Below, piece by piece: positions 46,702-57,670 of a stretch of DNA of 64,000 bases. The stretch is taken from positions 186,001-250,000 of the forward strand of contig NZ_OZ026454.1 of the NCBI RefSeq assembly GCF_964019585.1, read 5' to 3'. Numbering within the stretch: position 1 is the first letter of the stretch; each line of letters opens with the position of its first letter. The position numbers were made by a program, and so were the translations under genes. The notes below the pieces were generated by a model that saw nothing but the letters and a program-made list of their open reading frames with translations, did no database searches and had not been told where the DNA came from. This DNA is from Candidatus Mesenet endosymbiont of Agriotes lineatus (lineage in GTDB: Bacteria; Pseudomonadota; Alphaproteobacteria; Rickettsiales; Anaplasmataceae).

Positions 46702-47487
46702 ATGATGCTGTTTTACACTATGGGTATATTTATAAGCAGTGGTAAACACTCAATTAATTTTCTATCATCCATTGGCAGGATGTTTGTTTTTTTTATTAAA
46801 TCTATTTATCAGTGTTTTTTGCCACCTTATTACTTTCATATCCTATTAAAACAAGTCATGGAAGTAGGATATTTTTCTCTGCCAATTGTTGGCCTAGCCT
46901 CAATTTTTATTGGTGCAATAATAGTATTACAAAGTGGGTTAAATCCACCAATTATTAATCCCGATTCTATAATACCATATATAGTTGTTACATCAATTAC
47001 AAGAGAGTTAGGACCGGTTTTAATAGGGTTAATAATTGCAGGGAAGGTAGGAGCAGCAATCGCAGCAGAAATTGGTACTATGCGTATAAGTGAGCAAATA
47101 GATGCACTTATAACTCTTGGTGTTAATCCTTTTAAATATCTTATCGCTCCACGAGTGATAGCACTGGTCATTACTCTGCCTATACTTATAACCTGTGCTA
47201 ATTTAATAGGAATATATGGAGGATATTTAGTGGCAGTTTTTGAATTGCATTATAGCTCAGATATATACATAAAATATGCCATTAAATCCTTAAATATGTG
47301 TGATTTAACACTTGGACTTATAAAATCTTTTGTTTTTGGAGCAGTTATATCACTTGTAAGTTGTTATTATGGCTATTATTGCAAAGAAGGTGCACGTGGT
47401 GTCGGAGTTGCAACAACTTCAGCTGTCGTATTATCTTCAATTTTTATAATATTATTAAACTATATTATCACTTTGACCTATTCATGA
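46702..47487 (+). CDS. mlaE: Lipid-asymmetry ABC transporter permease MlaE
   Basis: 261 residues, five to six helices. The family core TRELGPVLIGLIIAGKVGAAIAAEIGTMRISEQIDAL is present (here read around residues 94-130). The Mla system moves phospholipids between outer and inner membranes. In a bacterium without LPS it may simply traffic lipids to the outer membrane. It is coupled to mlaF by ATGA. The MlaD substrate-binding gene is not adjacent. Confidence 0.93.
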   Translation: MMLFYTMGIFISSGKHSINFLSSIGRMFVFFIKSIYQCFLPPYYFHILLKQVMEVGYFSLPIVGLASIFIGAIIVLQSGLNPPIINPDSIIPYIVVTSITRELGPVLIGLIIAGKVGAAIAAEIGTMRISEQIDALITLGVNPFKYLIAPRVIALVITLPILITCANLIGIYGGYLVAVFELHYSSDIYIKYAIKSLNMCDLTLGLIKSFVFGAVISLVSCYYGYYCKEGARGVGVATTSAVVLSSIFIILLNYIITLTYS

Positions 47488-48194
47488 GCAATATAATATC
47501 TATTTCAAATTTGCACTTATCTTTTGGTGGAAGAAAAATACTCAATGGGGTTAATTTACAAGTATCAAGAGGAGAATCCTTAGTTATCATTGGTGAATCA
47601 GGAAGTGGAAAATCTGTTCTTACTAAGATCATAATTGGTCTTATGAACTCTGATTTGGGCACAGTTAAAATAGATATTCCAGGCAATAATAAAGTACTAA
47701 ATTTTGGAGTTTTATTTCAAAATAGTGCTCTATTTGACAGCATAACTGTGTGGGAAAATATATCATTCAATTTTAAAAAACGTTTAAACGTAAGTGAAAA
47801 AGAGGCAAAGAAGCTGGCAATAGATAAGTTAAATATGGTAAAGTTAAGCCAAGATATAGCAGATATGTTTCCTTTAGAGCTCTCAGGTGGTATGAAAAAA
47901 AGGGTAGCGCTTGCAAGAGCAATAGTTCATAGTCCACAAATGATAATCCTTGACGAACCAACGTCTGGACTTGATCCAATAGTAACAGACTTAATTAGTG
48001 ATATAATAATCAAGTTATCTAATGAACTAAATCCAACAATAATTACAATTACACATGATATTCATAGTGCATTTAGAATTGCAAATAAAATAGCAGTACT
48101 ATACTATGGAAAAATTTTGTTCTGCGGCACTATAGAGGAAATAAAAAAGACTAATAATAATTATATTAAATGCCTAATTAAGCATGCTATTTAA
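47484..48194 (+). CDS. mlaF: Lipid-asymmetry ABC transporter ATPase MlaF
   Basis: 236 residues from the ATG at 47484, which overlaps the mlaE stop. A longer reading would run inside mlaE and is rejected. Walker A is GESGSGKS, the signature LSGGMKKRVALARA, and Walker B MIILDEPTSGLD, with the switch His in TITHDIHS. It powers MlaE. Confidence 0.94.
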   Translation: MSNIISISNLHLSFGGRKILNGVNLQVSRGESLVIIGESGSGKSVLTKIIIGLMNSDLGTVKIDIPGNNKVLNFGVLFQNSALFDSITVWENISFNFKKRLNVSEKEAKKLAIDKLNMVKLSQDIADMFPLELSGGMKKRVALARAIVHSPQMIILDEPTSGLDPIVTDLISDIIIKLSNELNPTIITITHDIHSAFRIANKIAVLYYGKILFCGTIEEIKKTNNNYIKCLIKHAI

Positions 48195-48316
48195 TAGATT
48201 CAATCTCAAATATGAGGGATATAATTGATGATATATAGATATTCTCTGTAATGATCTGTACAAAACAAGCATTTTAGTCCTATTGCTATTTATAATAAGG
48301 TAATATAATCTTAAAC

Positions 48317-49162
48317 TTAAAGGTCGTTTTTTGTGGGTTCAAAATTATTTTTAACGTTAACTTCTTGCAAAGCTACTCGCTCCTCACCTTTTTCTACACA
48401 TGCTTTATTATTAGGTGTTGCTTTACGTTTTAGCTTGCAAATGATGCAGCTAATCATAATTAATAACCCCATTAGAAGAAGTGGTAAAAAAACTAAAGAA
48501 AATCTAAAATCCTCGTTTTTATGTGATGATATATCATTAATGCTATTGAACCCTGGTGCTCTTTGATTAAAAGCAGTGTAATTTTGCTGCAGTGCAAATG
48601 GGCTAGAATTATTAATCCTCATAAAAGGGAAACTTGTTGAATTAACTGGTGCATTGGAAATATTTTGACTAAATAATGGTACGCGTGAAGTTATTCTACT
48701 TTTGAATTTTTTTAATTTCTTATTATAATTGTCACATTTACTACTATCTACTGCTAAATCACTAGGTAAACACCAATATCTTTGACATTCTTGATTATCA
48801 GCAAATCTTTGCAAACATTCAATTAATTCTTGTTTACTTGGAAAGGTTATATCTAATGCTTCTTTGAAACATTGTCTTATAAGATTATAACTTTTATGAT
48901 CTTCCTTACAAGCAACTAAGATAGCAGTATCAGTGAAACTTTTTGAATAACTGTTTTTTACTTCAGAACTATAAGTATAAATTTGCTTAGTTTTTGTAGA
49001 GTTACCTACATCGAAATATAATTCAAAATATATAGAGCCATTACCTGGCTTTAGAGTAATGCTGCTATTTTTATATTTCCTTTCTTGCTTTGATGTATAA
49101 ATAATGTGTTTATCAAGTATATTAAGAGAAGTATAATACTTTTCTTTTTCTATTTTATTCAT
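48317..49162 (-). CDS. Unknown protein with C-terminal membrane anchor
   Basis: 281 residues, no recognised family. A soluble, Cys-containing region (cysteines around 85, 98, 116, 127, 131, 143) is followed by an Asn/Ser/Pro-rich linker, a single helix (about 221-243) and a basic tail KLKRKATPNNK. The ATG follows GGGGGAAC, the G-run leader typical of the unknown Wolbachia-type genes in this window. Topology and role are unknown. Confidence 0.62.
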   Translation of the reverse strand: MNKIEKEKYYTSLNILDKHIIYTSKQERKYKNSSITLKPGNGSIYFELYFDVGNSTKTKQIYTYSSEVKNSYSKSFTDTAILVACKEDHKSYNLIRQCFKEALDITFPSKQELIECLQRFADNQECQRYWCLPSDLAVDSSKCDNYNKKLKKFKSRITSRVPLFSQNISNAPVNSTSFPFMRINNSSPFALQQNYTAFNQRAPGFNSINDISSHKNEDFRFSLVFLPLLLMGLLIMISCIICKLKRKATPNNKACVEKGEERVALQEVNVKNNFEPTKNDL

Positions 49163-49354
49163 GTTCCCCCTTTTAACGTTAGTTATTGAACTATTTTCAA
49201 AATTTGAAGCAGTACTAAATGCTTTTTATTCTTTTTAGTTGATATACCCTTACCCAAAACAACTGTAAAGACTATTTATATAAAAATCTAATTTTGTTTG
49301 TATAGATAGGAAATATTGTTATAGTTTTGATGTGATTGTTAATTTTGAAATATT

Positions 49355-50260
49355 GTGGTTTTAAATAGCAGGGTAACTGAGATCTTAAACAACTACGAAA
49401 GTGAAAATCCAGGAGTTAAAGCAAACTTAGCACGCATTTTAATGAATGGTAAACTTGGTGGTAGTGGTAAATTGGTCATTTTGCCTGTAGATCAAGGATT
49501 TGAACATGGTCCGATAAAGAGCTTTGATGTCAATCCTGAAGCGTATGATCCACATTATCATTTCAAATTGGCAATTGATGCAGAATTAAGTGCATATGCT
49601 GCACCTCTTGGCATGATTGAATCTGGAGCTATGTCTTATGCTGGTTCTATACCACTTATTTTAAAAATGAACAGTTCTAATTCTTTACATCCTAAATCAA
49701 GTTCTTACGATCAAGCAATTACTGCCTCAGTAAAAGATGCATTGCGTCTGGGTTGTAATGCTGTTGGATTTACTATATACCCTGGTTCTTCTAATAACTT
49801 AAATATGATTGAGGAAGCCCGTGAAATAATAGCTGAAGCTAAATCATGTGGTTTAGTAGTTGTAGTATGGTCTTATCCGAGAGGTGGAGATATCTCAAAA
49901 GAAGGTGAAACTGCACTTGATATTATTGCATATGGGGCACATATAGCAGCATTGCTTGGTGCTAATATTATAAAGGTAAAATTGCCAACCAATTATATAG
50001 AACGTGATAAGACTCCTGCAATTGATATGAGTTTACTTTCAGAAAGGATAAAATACATTAAAAAGGCTTGTTTTGCTGGAAGAAGAATAGTCGTTTTCTC
50101 AGGAGGGGAAGCTAAGGATCCAAGTGACTTATATAATGAAGTCAAAGAAATTGCCAAAGGCGGGGGTGATGGTTCAATAATAGGACGCAATGCTTTTCAA
50201 AAAAACAAAAAAGATGCTTTATCTATGTTAGAAAAAATAATTGGCTTGTATCAAAGCTAA
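49355..50260 (+). CDS. fbaB: Fructose-bisphosphate aldolase, class I (DhnA/FbaB family)
   Basis: 301 residues, start at GTG. The opening LVILPVDQGFEHGPIKSF, the catalytic acid-base region and the Schiff-base lysine in NIIKVKLPTNY are typical of archaeal-type class I aldolases. The phosphate-binding end has SGGEAKD and GDGSIIGRNAF. It splits or forms fructose-1,6-bisphosphate. Wolbachia lack phosphofructokinase, so gluconeogenesis is the likely direction. tRNA-Cys follows six bases later. Confidence 0.92.
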   Translation: MVLNSRVTEILNNYESENPGVKANLARILMNGKLGGSGKLVILPVDQGFEHGPIKSFDVNPEAYDPHYHFKLAIDAELSAYAAPLGMIESGAMSYAGSIPLILKMNSSNSLHPKSSSYDQAITASVKDALRLGCNAVGFTIYPGSSNNLNMIEEAREIIAEAKSCGLVVVVWSYPRGGDISKEGETALDIIAYGAHIAALLGANIIKVKLPTNYIERDKTPAIDMSLLSERIKYIKKACFAGRRIVVFSGGEAKDPSDLYNEVKEIAKGGGDGSIIGRNAFQKNKKDALSMLEKIIGLYQS

Positions 50261-50266
50261 TTCTAT

Positions 50267-50338
50267 GGCTGGGTGGCAGAATGGTTTATGCGGAGGACTG
50301 CAAATCCTTTCATACCGGTTCAATTCCGGTCCCGGCCT
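50267..50338 (+). tRNA. tRNA-Cys (GCA)
   Basis: The acceptor GGCTGGG pairs with CCCGGCC with one G-U pair. The anticodon loop in AGGACTGCAAATCCT gives GCA, the T-arm includes GGTTCAATTCC, and the discriminator is U73, the cysteine identity base. Confidence 0.95.
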
Positions 50339-50460
50339 CTTGTAATATTTTAAATTTATTATATTTGTTAATTAACTTTTTATCAAAATAAAATCAATTT
50401 TTTAATTGACTTAATGTTATCATATTTTAATATAGACTATATACTATACAGCAGTAAATT

Positions 50461-50589
50461 ATGAAAGTATTTGGTTCTTTAAAATTTGCCAAAAAACGTG
50501 ATAGAAATTGTTTGGTTGTTCGTAGAAAGAAAAGGATTTATGTTTTGAATAAATTAAAGCCTAGATTTAAAGCACGCCAGGGTTATTAA
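50461..50589 (+). CDS. rpmJ: 50S ribosomal protein L36
   Basis: 42 residues, too short for most gene scans. It opens [16 protein letters not shown] and continues [13 protein letters not shown], ending PRFKARQGY, an unmistakable L36. Only one cysteine is present, so it is the zinc-free (C-minus) form usual in alphaproteobacteria. It lies alone between tRNA-Cys and terC. Confidence 0.95.
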   Translation: MKVFGSLKFAKKRDRNCLVVRRKKRIYVLNKLKPRFKARQGY

Positions 50590-50797
50590 TCCTATATTAA
50601 AATTATAGATAAATTTAATTTGCTTATTGGTAATGACTAATTTAAGTTGTTATTGCTCTATTTAAGTAAACTTTTCTTAAAAGGAGCTTTAATCAGTTTC
50701 ATGTAAAATAAATTTAAAGATTTTTAAACCATATTAGTTTATAAAAAAACAACTAGCCTATTAAGCATTAAATAGTGCATTGTTTATTTTATATAAA

Positions 50798-51499
50798 ATG
50801 TTTCATGATATTTTTGTCCTATTTATACTATCAGCATTAGAAATTGTTCTAGGCATAGATAATTTAATTTTTATCTCCCTTTTAGTTCAAAGAATACCTA
50901 ATATATTACGTAATAAGATTTGTATTTTGGGGCTTAGTTTAGCACTTCTTATGCGTCTTATAGCATTATTTTTTGTTTCTTCTATACTTAGTATGGATAA
51001 AGCCATATTCTCTTTTCTATGGTTTGATATATCAATAAAAGATTGTGTACTAGTAACAGGGGGTATATTTTTATCAACTAAAAGTTTTTTAGAGTTGTAT
51101 AGAGATGTCTTTATTGGAGATAGTAATAAAGTTAGAAATACTGATCCTAAGTCTAAGCTTATGCTAGTTGTACTACAAATTGTATTAATAGATCTAGTTT
51201 TTTCTATAGATTCAATATTAACTGCTGTAGCATTAACTCACAACGTTGTAATTATCACAATTGCATTTATGTTTTCTATGCTAGTCATGTTTTTCCTATC
51301 TAGTCATATAACTTCATTGGTAAGTTCTTATCCTGAATTGAAAATAGTAGCGCTTTTATTTATATTCACCATTGGTGTTTATCTTATTTTAGATGGATTA
51401 CATATTGAGTTATCGCAAAAATATATATATTTTGCATTTGTTTATTCCCTTCTTACAACTCTCCTTAATCTTGTTAAGAGAAGAAACATTATTAAGTAG
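50798..51499 (+). CDS. TerC family integral membrane protein
   Basis: 233 residues from the ATG at 50798. A TTG six codons upstream is less likely. Seven helices are apparent, with two family motifs: SALEIVLGIDNLIFISLLV near the start and LIDLVFSIDSILTAVALT in the middle, each with the conserved membrane Asp. Bacterial TerC/Alx proteins export Mn2+ or help metalate secreted enzymes. The exact ion is not known here. Confidence 0.9.
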   Translation: MFHDIFVLFILSALEIVLGIDNLIFISLLVQRIPNILRNKICILGLSLALLMRLIALFFVSSILSMDKAIFSFLWFDISIKDCVLVTGGIFLSTKSFLELYRDVFIGDSNKVRNTDPKSKLMLVVLQIVLIDLVFSIDSILTAVALTHNVVIITIAFMFSMLVMFFLSSHITSLVSSYPELKIVALLFIFTIGVYLILDGLHIELSQKYIYFAFVYSLLTTLLNLVKRRNIIK

Positions 51500-51708
51500 A
51501 AGAGGTATTTTTAAAGTGACATTAAAAAATAATTAGGAATTATATTGTGAAATAGATTTAAGCGATTATATAATACGTTAAATATTGCAATATGTATTGC
51601 TTATGAGTATATTTTTGATAGTATTTAAAATTTATACTTCGCACATGACGAAACAAATAGTCCTTAGGTTAGGTACAGTCATGGAGGAAAAGCTATTTGG
51701 AGAGAACT

Positions 51709-52590
51709 ATGGTATATTTACCTGATTTTACTTTACAAAACTTAATTAAAGCTGGTGTGCATTTTGGCCATAAAACCAGCCACTGGAACCCAAAAATGGC
51801 TCCGTATATATATGGGATTCATAGTGGGGCCTATATAATTGATCTGCGAAAGACGGTTCCACTTTTAAAAAGAGCTCTTCAAACATTACACGATGCTGCC
51901 TTAAAGAGGTGGCGTATTTTATTTGTGGGAACAAAACTACAAGCTGCATCTATTGTTGTAGAAGCTGCAGCTCATTGTAGTCAATATTATGTTAACCATC
52001 GTTGGCTGGGTGGTATGTTAACAAATTGGTCAACCATTTCTTCTTCAGTTAAGAGGTTGCAAAAATATGAGAAGACGATTCAGAACGAGGATACCACTTT
52101 AACTAAGAAAGAAGTATCTGATCTTGATAAAAAAAGATTTAAACTAGAGAGATTCATTGGTGGTATTAGAGAGATGGGTGATATGCCTAATATTTTAGTT
52201 GTTATAGACACAAATAAGGAACGTATTGCTATAAAGGAAGCACAAAAGCTGGGGATACCAATAATTGCTATGGTAGATACAAACTCTGATCCTACGGGAA
52301 TAGATTATCCTGTACCTAGCAATGACGATGCAAAGGAATCAATAGAGTTATTCTGTAGGCTTGCATCAAAAGCTATTCTAGCTGGTATTGAGTTAGATCT
52401 TGCTAAGTCTGGTGTAAAAATCGATGATGTAAAAAGCGGTAAATTTGAAGGAATATTGAAAAGAAAAGCAAATGAAGAAGTAGTTAATATATCACCGAAA
52501 AAAAAGTTAAAATTTAACTCAGAGGAAGAGACAGATGGTGCTTCACAAAAAAGATATCGAAAATTTTTGGAGAGTGACAAAAATGAGTAA
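51709..52590 (+). CDS. rpsB: 30S ribosomal protein S2
   Basis: 293 residues from the ATG at 51709 behind TTTGGAGAGAACT. A TTG four codons earlier overlaps that site. LIKAGVHFGHKTSHWNPKM and VNHRWLGGMLTNW are signatures. The C-terminal about 50 residues are a Lys/Glu-rich extension beyond the usual 240. It opens the rpsB-tsf-pyrH-frr operon. A 26-codon open frame in the leader (51645-51725) overlaps its start. Confidence 0.96.
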   Translation: MVYLPDFTLQNLIKAGVHFGHKTSHWNPKMAPYIYGIHSGAYIIDLRKTVPLLKRALQTLHDAALKRWRILFVGTKLQAASIVVEAAAHCSQYYVNHRWLGGMLTNWSTISSSVKRLQKYEKTIQNEDTTLTKKEVSDLDKKRFKLERFIGGIREMGDMPNILVVIDTNKERIAIKEAQKLGIPIIAMVDTNSDPTGIDYPVPSNDDAKESIELFCRLASKAILAGIELDLAKSGVKIDDVKSGKFEGILKRKANEEVVNISPKKKLKFNSEEETDGASQKRYRKFLESDKNE

Positions 52591-53479
52591 CATAAACGAT
52601 ATAAAAATTTTGCGTGATAAAACTAGTGCTGGTATATCTGACTGTAAAGAAGCACTAAAGCAATGTGGTGGGGATATTGAGTCTGCAATTAAATATTTAA
52701 GAGTGAAAGGCTTATCTAATGCACGAAAGAAAGTGGATAAAGAAGCTAAAGAAGGAGTCATTATAGCTCATATAGAAGAGAAATCTGCTGCAATGATTGC
52801 ATTAAATTGCGAAACTGACTTTGTTGCTCGTAGTAGTAAGTTTCAAATTCTAGCTGAAAAGCTAGTTTTACTTGTACATGGAAATAACTCTAATGATTTA
52901 GATAACTTTAAAAGAAGTAACCATGACATGAAAGATAGTGTTGAAGAAGCAATAATGGAAAAAGTGGCGACACTAAAGGAAAAAATCGATTTAAGTGAAA
53001 TTTGCTATTTAGAGGTAGAAGAGGGAGTGGTTGCTGGCTATGTTCATAGCAGCATCCCTTCTAGTGAGGGTGCATCATTTAATGGTAATGTTCCACCTAT
53101 TTTTGGTAAAGTTGGTGCATTAGTAGTACTAGAATCTGAGGGTGATAAAGAAAAATTAAAAGCACTTGGCAAGCAGTTAGCTATTCACATAGCTAGTATG
53201 AGACCAAAAGCACTATCTGTTAATCATTTAGATCAGAAAGAACTGGAAAATGAGCGCCTTAGAATCATAGAGGATGTAAAAAAATTAGGTAAGCCTGAGA
53301 AAATCATGGAAAATATAATTAATGGCCGTATTGCTAAATATTATGAAGAAGTTATACTTTTAGAGCAATTTTTTTTAGGTGAAAAAATAAAAATTGCTGA
53401 TTTAATTAAGTCAAGTGAAGCGGAGTTGAGTTGTGCAATTAACTTAGTTGACTATAAGCTATTTACTATATGTTCTTAA
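52583..53479 (+). CDS. tsf: Elongation factor Ts
   Basis: 298 residues from the ATG at 52583, which overlaps the rpsB end by eight bases. The N-terminal UBA-like domain holds [16 protein letters not shown] and the EF-Tu-contacting TDFVARS follows. It exchanges GDP for GTP on EF-Tu. A longer reading would start inside rpsB and is rejected. Confidence 0.96.
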   Translation: MSNINDIKILRDKTSAGISDCKEALKQCGGDIESAIKYLRVKGLSNARKKVDKEAKEGVIIAHIEEKSAAMIALNCETDFVARSSKFQILAEKLVLLVHGNNSNDLDNFKRSNHDMKDSVEEAIMEKVATLKEKIDLSEICYLEVEEGVVAGYVHSSIPSSEGASFNGNVPPIFGKVGALVVLESEGDKEKLKALGKQLAIHIASMRPKALSVNHLDQKELENERLRIIEDVKKLGKPEKIMENIINGRIAKYYEEVILLEQFFLGEKIKIADLIKSSEAELSCAINLVDYKLFTICS

Positions 53480-53483
53480 CCTC

Positions 53484-54206
53484 GTGGCTCTAGATAAAGA
53501 AGTTAAGTACTCTAGAATTTTATTGAAAATATCTGGGGAGGCTTTTATGGGTTCTAAGGGGTTTGGTCATGATATGGATGCTATTAATAGGTTATCTAAG
53601 GAGATAAAAGAAGTTCATAAGTTAGGAGTACAAGTATGTTTAGTTGCTGGGGGAGGAAATATATTCAGGGGAGCTTCAGCTTCTGCAACTGGTTTTGAGA
53701 GGGCGAGCAATGATTATATTGGTATGCTTGCAACTGTAATGAATGCTTTAACTTTGCAAAACTCTTTAGATAAGATGAATCTTCCATCTAGGGTGTTATC
53801 TGCAGTCCCAATGGTGACTATTTGTGAAACCTATATTAGGAGGAGAGCAATTCGTCATTTGGAAAAAGGAAGAGTTGTAATATGTGCAGCAGGGACAGGA
53901 AATCCGTTTTTTACTACTGACACAGCTGCCACACTTCGTGCAGTTGAGATGGGTTGTAGTGTTATTTTCAAGGGTACACAAGTAAATGGTGTTTATTCAT
54001 CAGACCCAAAATATAATAAAGATGCAAGAAAATATAAAAAAATATCGTATAAGGATTTATTATCACAAGATTTAAAAATTATTGATGCATCTGCAGTGTC
54101 AATGGCACGTGAGAACTCTATCCCTATAATAGTTTTTGCTATAAATAAGGAGAAGATAACTGACCTTGTAAAAGGTCATGGAGACTATACTAAAATTTCG
54201 AATTAA
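53484..54206 (+). CDS. pyrH: UMP kinase
   Basis: 240 residues from the GTG at 53484, five bases after tsf. A longer frame starts inside tsf and is less likely. [22 protein letters not shown] and [13 protein letters not shown] are the phosphate, UMP and ATP site motifs. The hexameric enzyme makes UDP from UMP. Its place between tsf and frr is a strongly conserved bacterial order. Confidence 0.95.
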   Translation: MALDKEVKYSRILLKISGEAFMGSKGFGHDMDAINRLSKEIKEVHKLGVQVCLVAGGGNIFRGASASATGFERASNDYIGMLATVMNALTLQNSLDKMNLPSRVLSAVPMVTICETYIRRRAIRHLEKGRVVICAAGTGNPFFTTDTAATLRAVEMGCSVIFKGTQVNGVYSSDPKYNKDARKYKKISYKDLLSQDLKIIDASAVSMARENSIPIIVFAINKEKITDLVKGHGDYTKISN

Positions 54207-54217
54207 TAGGTTAGGGA

Positions 54218-54775
54218 ATGTTAGATAACATTAAAAACACTACTAAAGAGAGGATGGAAAAAACTATAGAAGTCTTCTCAAATGATATTAAAGGTGTACG
54301 TACAGGTAAGGCAAATCCATCATTTTTAGATGGAATTACCGTGGATATTTACAATGGTAATTTGAAATTAAATCAAGTTGCATCAGCTTCTGTAGTTGAT
54401 AACAAGACCTTATCAATCAACGTTTGGGATGCAAGTGTTGTAGGTTGTGTTAAAAACGCAATACTGAACTCAAATTTGGGCCTAAATCCAGTGATAGAAG
54501 GTAGTGTAATACGTGTAACCTTACCTGAACTTACCGAAGAAAGTAGGAAGAAATTTATTAAATTAGTGAATGAATTTGCTGAAAATGCCAAAGTGGCAAT
54601 CAGGAATATACGTCGTGATATTATTGACAAAATAAAAAGTATAGAAAAAAACAAAGAGGTATCGGAAGATGATGCCCGTGATATTAGTGATCAGATACAA
54701 AAAATTACCAATGACAGTATAGGAAAGATAGAAAAATTATTATCTATAAAAGAACAAGAAATATTAAAGATATAG
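54218..54775 (+). CDS. frr: Ribosome recycling factor
   Basis: 185 residues. VRTGKANPSFLDGI and the C-terminal helix with RRDIIDKIKSIEKNKEVSED are typical. With EF-G it splits post-termination ribosomes. It is the last gene of the operon. uppS and cdsA, which often follow, are absent here. Confidence 0.96.
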   Translation: MLDNIKNTTKERMEKTIEVFSNDIKGVRTGKANPSFLDGITVDIYNGNLKLNQVASASVVDNKTLSINVWDASVVGCVKNAILNSNLGLNPVIEGSVIRVTLPELTEESRKKFIKLVNEFAENAKVAIRNIRRDIIDKIKSIEKNKEVSEDDARDISDQIQKITNDSIGKIEKLLSIKEQEILKI

Positions 54776-54906
54776 TAACTTAGGTATAGAGGAAGGAATT
54801 ATATCAAGAACCATAAAAATGTGGTGTGTTATAGATTAGGATTGCAATATTAAACTAGGGATGAAGATAGCATTGAATCTTGTTGTAATGATGCTTGAAA
54901 CTTGTT

Positions 54907-54918
54907 TAAGGAGGTGAT
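54907..54918 (+). promoter_or_regulatory. Extended Shine-Dalgarno without a clear gene
   Basis: TAAGGAGGTGAT is a 12-base perfect complement of the bacterial 16S rRNA 3' end, stronger than any ribosome site in this window. An ATG lies only two bases past the GGAGG core (32 codons, hydrophobic). A CTG at the ideal distance opens 15 codons (LAVSFNNLPRNVFSI). Neither is convincing. It may be the start of a lost gene. Confidence 0.35.
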
Positions 54919-55033
54919 GGCCTGGCTGTTTCTTTCAATAATTTACCACGTAATGTTTTTTCAATTTAATATAATTCACTTTTCTTTGATTAATCACCGG
55001 TTAGAATATATCTAGTAATTTTACTTTAAGGGA

Positions 55034-57670
55034 ATGAGGCAGGGCTTATCTATCAGTGATATAAGAAAGTTATTTTTGGATTTTTTTGTAAAGAACCACC
55101 ATACAATATTTCCGTCTTCATCTCTTGTACCACAAAATGATGCGACACTTATGTTCACAAACTCAGGAATGGTGCAATTCAAACAGATTTTTACTGGCAA
55201 AGAAAGTAGCAGTATCAAAACTGTAGCAACTAGTCAAAAGTGTTTAAGAGCAGGTGGTAAACATAATGATCTAGAAAACGTTGGCTATACAAATCGGCAC
55301 CATACATTTTTTGAAATGCTCGGCAACTTCAGCTTTGGTGATTACTTTAAGGAGCACGCTATAGAGCTGGCTTGGAAATTTATAACACAAGAGCTACAGC
55401 TAGATAAAAATAGAGTATATGTAACAGTCTATCATGACGATAATGAAGCATACGAACTTTGGCGAAAAATTAGCGGTTTTTCTGATGATAAAATCATAAA
55501 GATTGCAACTGCTGATAATTTTTGGAGTATGGGCAATACTGGACCATGCGGGCCGTGTTCAGAGATTTTCTATGATTATGGTGAGGAAGTAGAAGGTGGG
55601 CTACCAGGTAGCAAAAATGCAGACGGTGAGAGGTTTGTTGAAATCTGGAATTTGGTATTTATGCAGTACGACAAAGATGAGGAAGGTAATTTGCACAAAC
55701 TACCAAAACAATGCATCGACACTGGTATGGGTTTAGAGCGTATAGCCTCAGTGATGAAAGGTGTGTGTGATAATTATGAAACTGACATTTTTCTGGCTTT
55801 GATTGACAAGTCGCAGAAAAAATCTGGAGATAGAACAAATAAATTAGCACACAGAATTATTGCTGATCATATGCGTGCTGCAGCGTTTTTAATAGCAGAA
55901 GGAGTGACTCCTGCTAACGAAGGAGCTAGCTATGTTTTGCGTAGAATAATAAGAAGAGCCGCACGTTACATCCATCAAATAGGCTATGATGAGCCGCTGC
56001 TGCATCAGATTTTTCCCGTACTGATAGATAGCAGTAGTCCTGCGTATATGGCAGATAGCTACCCAGAGCTAATAAGAGCAAAAAAGCTAATAGAGATGAC
56101 TTTAAGGTCGGAAGAAGAAAATTTCCATGAAACCTTGCTTAGGGGAGTAAATCTTCTTGAGAAAGCAGCAGCTAGTTTAAGCGAAGGTGATGTCGTATCT
56201 GGAGAGGTTGCGTTTAAACTTTATGACACTTATGGTTTTCCACTAGATATCACTTTAGATATTTTAAAAGAGAAAAAACTAAAGCTTGATCAAGAGGGTT
56301 TTGATACTGCAATGCAGCAGCAGAAAGCAAAAAGCCATTGGACCTGTGATAAAGAATCAGTAAGCAAGGTATGGTTTGATGCTGCTCATCTTTATGGCAG
56401 AACAGAATTTATCGGTTATAAATTAAGTCAAATAAGTGATGCAAAAGTTTTATTCATTGTTTCAAAAGAAGAAAAAATCATTGATTGTGCAAATGAAGGT
56501 GAGGAAATAAGTATTATTTTAAATAAAACTCCTTTTTATGCAGAATCGGGTGGACAGCAAGGTGATATAGGAGAGCTTGAAGTTATTCTAGGAGAAGAAA
56601 ACAAATTGGGATCTAAAAGTGGCGTAGTGAAAGTTCTAGATACTCAAAAAATGTTAAATAGTATTTATATTCACAAATGTGTAGTTAAAATTGGTACTGT
56701 TGCCTCTGGAGATATAGTAAAAGCTAAGATTGATGAGGAGAGAAGGTTTAACCTGCGGGCAAATCATTCAGTAACGCATCTGTTGCATCAGGTGCTAAAG
56801 GAAATTTTAGGAGGTCATGTTGCGCAGAAAGGGTCTTTAGTTGCGCAAGATAAACTGCGTTTTGATTTTAGCCATAACAGCCCGCTCAGTGAAAAGGAGA
56901 TATTTGCAATTGAGAATAAAGTAAACTCTATGATTAGAGATAATTATCCTGCTACAACTAAAATCCAAAATACAGATAAGGCAATAAAGGAGGGAGCTAC
57001 GGCACTATTTGGTGAGAAATATGAAGATGAAGTAAGAGTTGTAACTATCGGTAGCTCAAAAGAGTTGTGTGGTGGAACTCATGTGGAATACAGTGGAGAG
57101 ATAGGGTTTTTTAAAATCATTTCCGAAAGTGCAGTGGCTTTTGGCATCCGTAGAATTGAAGCTGTAACGAAAAAAGCAGCAATTAACTATGTGCATAGCA
57201 AAGAGATTGTTCTACAAAAAATTGCAGATCTGCTGAAGGTACCGATAGGTAGTATAGCTGAGAGTATACAAAATCTGCAGAAAGAAAACAAGGAGCTAAA
57301 ACAAAAGATAGAAAACCTTTATCTAAAGCTTTTAAAGTCAGAAAATATAAAAGCAAGCAGTATTGGTAGTGTGAATTTTCTCAGTCACGTTTTTACTGAT
57401 ATTCCTGCAAACGTTGTAAGAAAATTTGTTATAGAGCAGCAAAAATATCACAAAGCTGATACTGTAATTGTAATTTCTACTGTGGAGGGGAAAAAAGCAG
57501 TTTTAATTGTCAGCGTAAGTGATAACCTAACCGAAAGAGTAAGCGCAACTGAGCTAATAAAAGTTATAAATAGTAATGGTGGTGGCAGCAAAACGTTAGC
57601 GCAAGTTGGTTGCAGTAGCGATGAGGCTGCCACTTTAAAAATTGAAAATAAACTGAAGAGTATTTTTTAA
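55034..57670 (+). CDS. alaS: Alanyl-tRNA synthetase
   Basis: 878 residues, full length. It has the class II catalytic core with [18 protein letters not shown], the [15 protein letters not shown] segment, the editing-domain HxxxH (HSVTHLLH) and the zinc-binding [13 protein letters not shown], then a C-terminal coiled coil and DHHA1-like tail rich in GGGS. It charges tRNA-Ala and clears Ser and Gly mischarges. It stands alone after frr. Confidence 0.97.
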   Translation: MRQGLSISDIRKLFLDFFVKNHHTIFPSSSLVPQNDATLMFTNSGMVQFKQIFTGKESSSIKTVATSQKCLRAGGKHNDLENVGYTNRHHTFFEMLGNFSFGDYFKEHAIELAWKFITQELQLDKNRVYVTVYHDDNEAYELWRKISGFSDDKIIKIATADNFWSMGNTGPCGPCSEIFYDYGEEVEGGLPGSKNADGERFVEIWNLVFMQYDKDEEGNLHKLPKQCIDTGMGLERIASVMKGVCDNYETDIFLALIDKSQKKSGDRTNKLAHRIIADHMRAAAFLIAEGVTPANEGASYVLRRIIRRAARYIHQIGYDEPLLHQIFPVLIDSSSPAYMADSYPELIRAKKLIEMTLRSEEENFHETLLRGVNLLEKAAASLSEGDVVSGEVAFKLYDTYGFPLDITLDILKEKKLKLDQEGFDTAMQQQKAKSHWTCDKESVSKVWFDAAHLYGRTEFIGYKLSQISDAKVLFIVSKEEKIIDCANEGEEISIILNKTPFYAESGGQQGDIGELEVILGEENKLGSKSGVVKVLDTQKMLNSIYIHKCVVKIGTVASGDIVKAKIDEERRFNLRANHSVTHLLHQVLKEILGGHVAQKGSLVAQDKLRFDFSHNSPLSEKEIFAIENKVNSMIRDNYPATTKIQNTDKAIKEGATALFGEKYEDEVRVVTIGSSKELCGGTHVEYSGEIGFFKIISESAVAFGIRRIEAVTKKAAINYVHSKEIVLQKIADLLKVPIGSIAESIQNLQKENKELKQKIENLYLKLLKSENIKASSIGSVNFLSHVFTDIPANVVRKFVIEQQKYHKADTVIVISTVEGKKAVLIVSVSDNLTERVSATELIKVINSNGGGSKTLAQVGCSSDEAATLKIENKLKSIF

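Noticed and set aside
51645-51725. 26-codon leader frame overlapping the rpsB start
   Set aside because: A possible attenuator for S2, but there is no ribosome site before its ATG and the peptide has no regulatory pattern. Chance is more likely.
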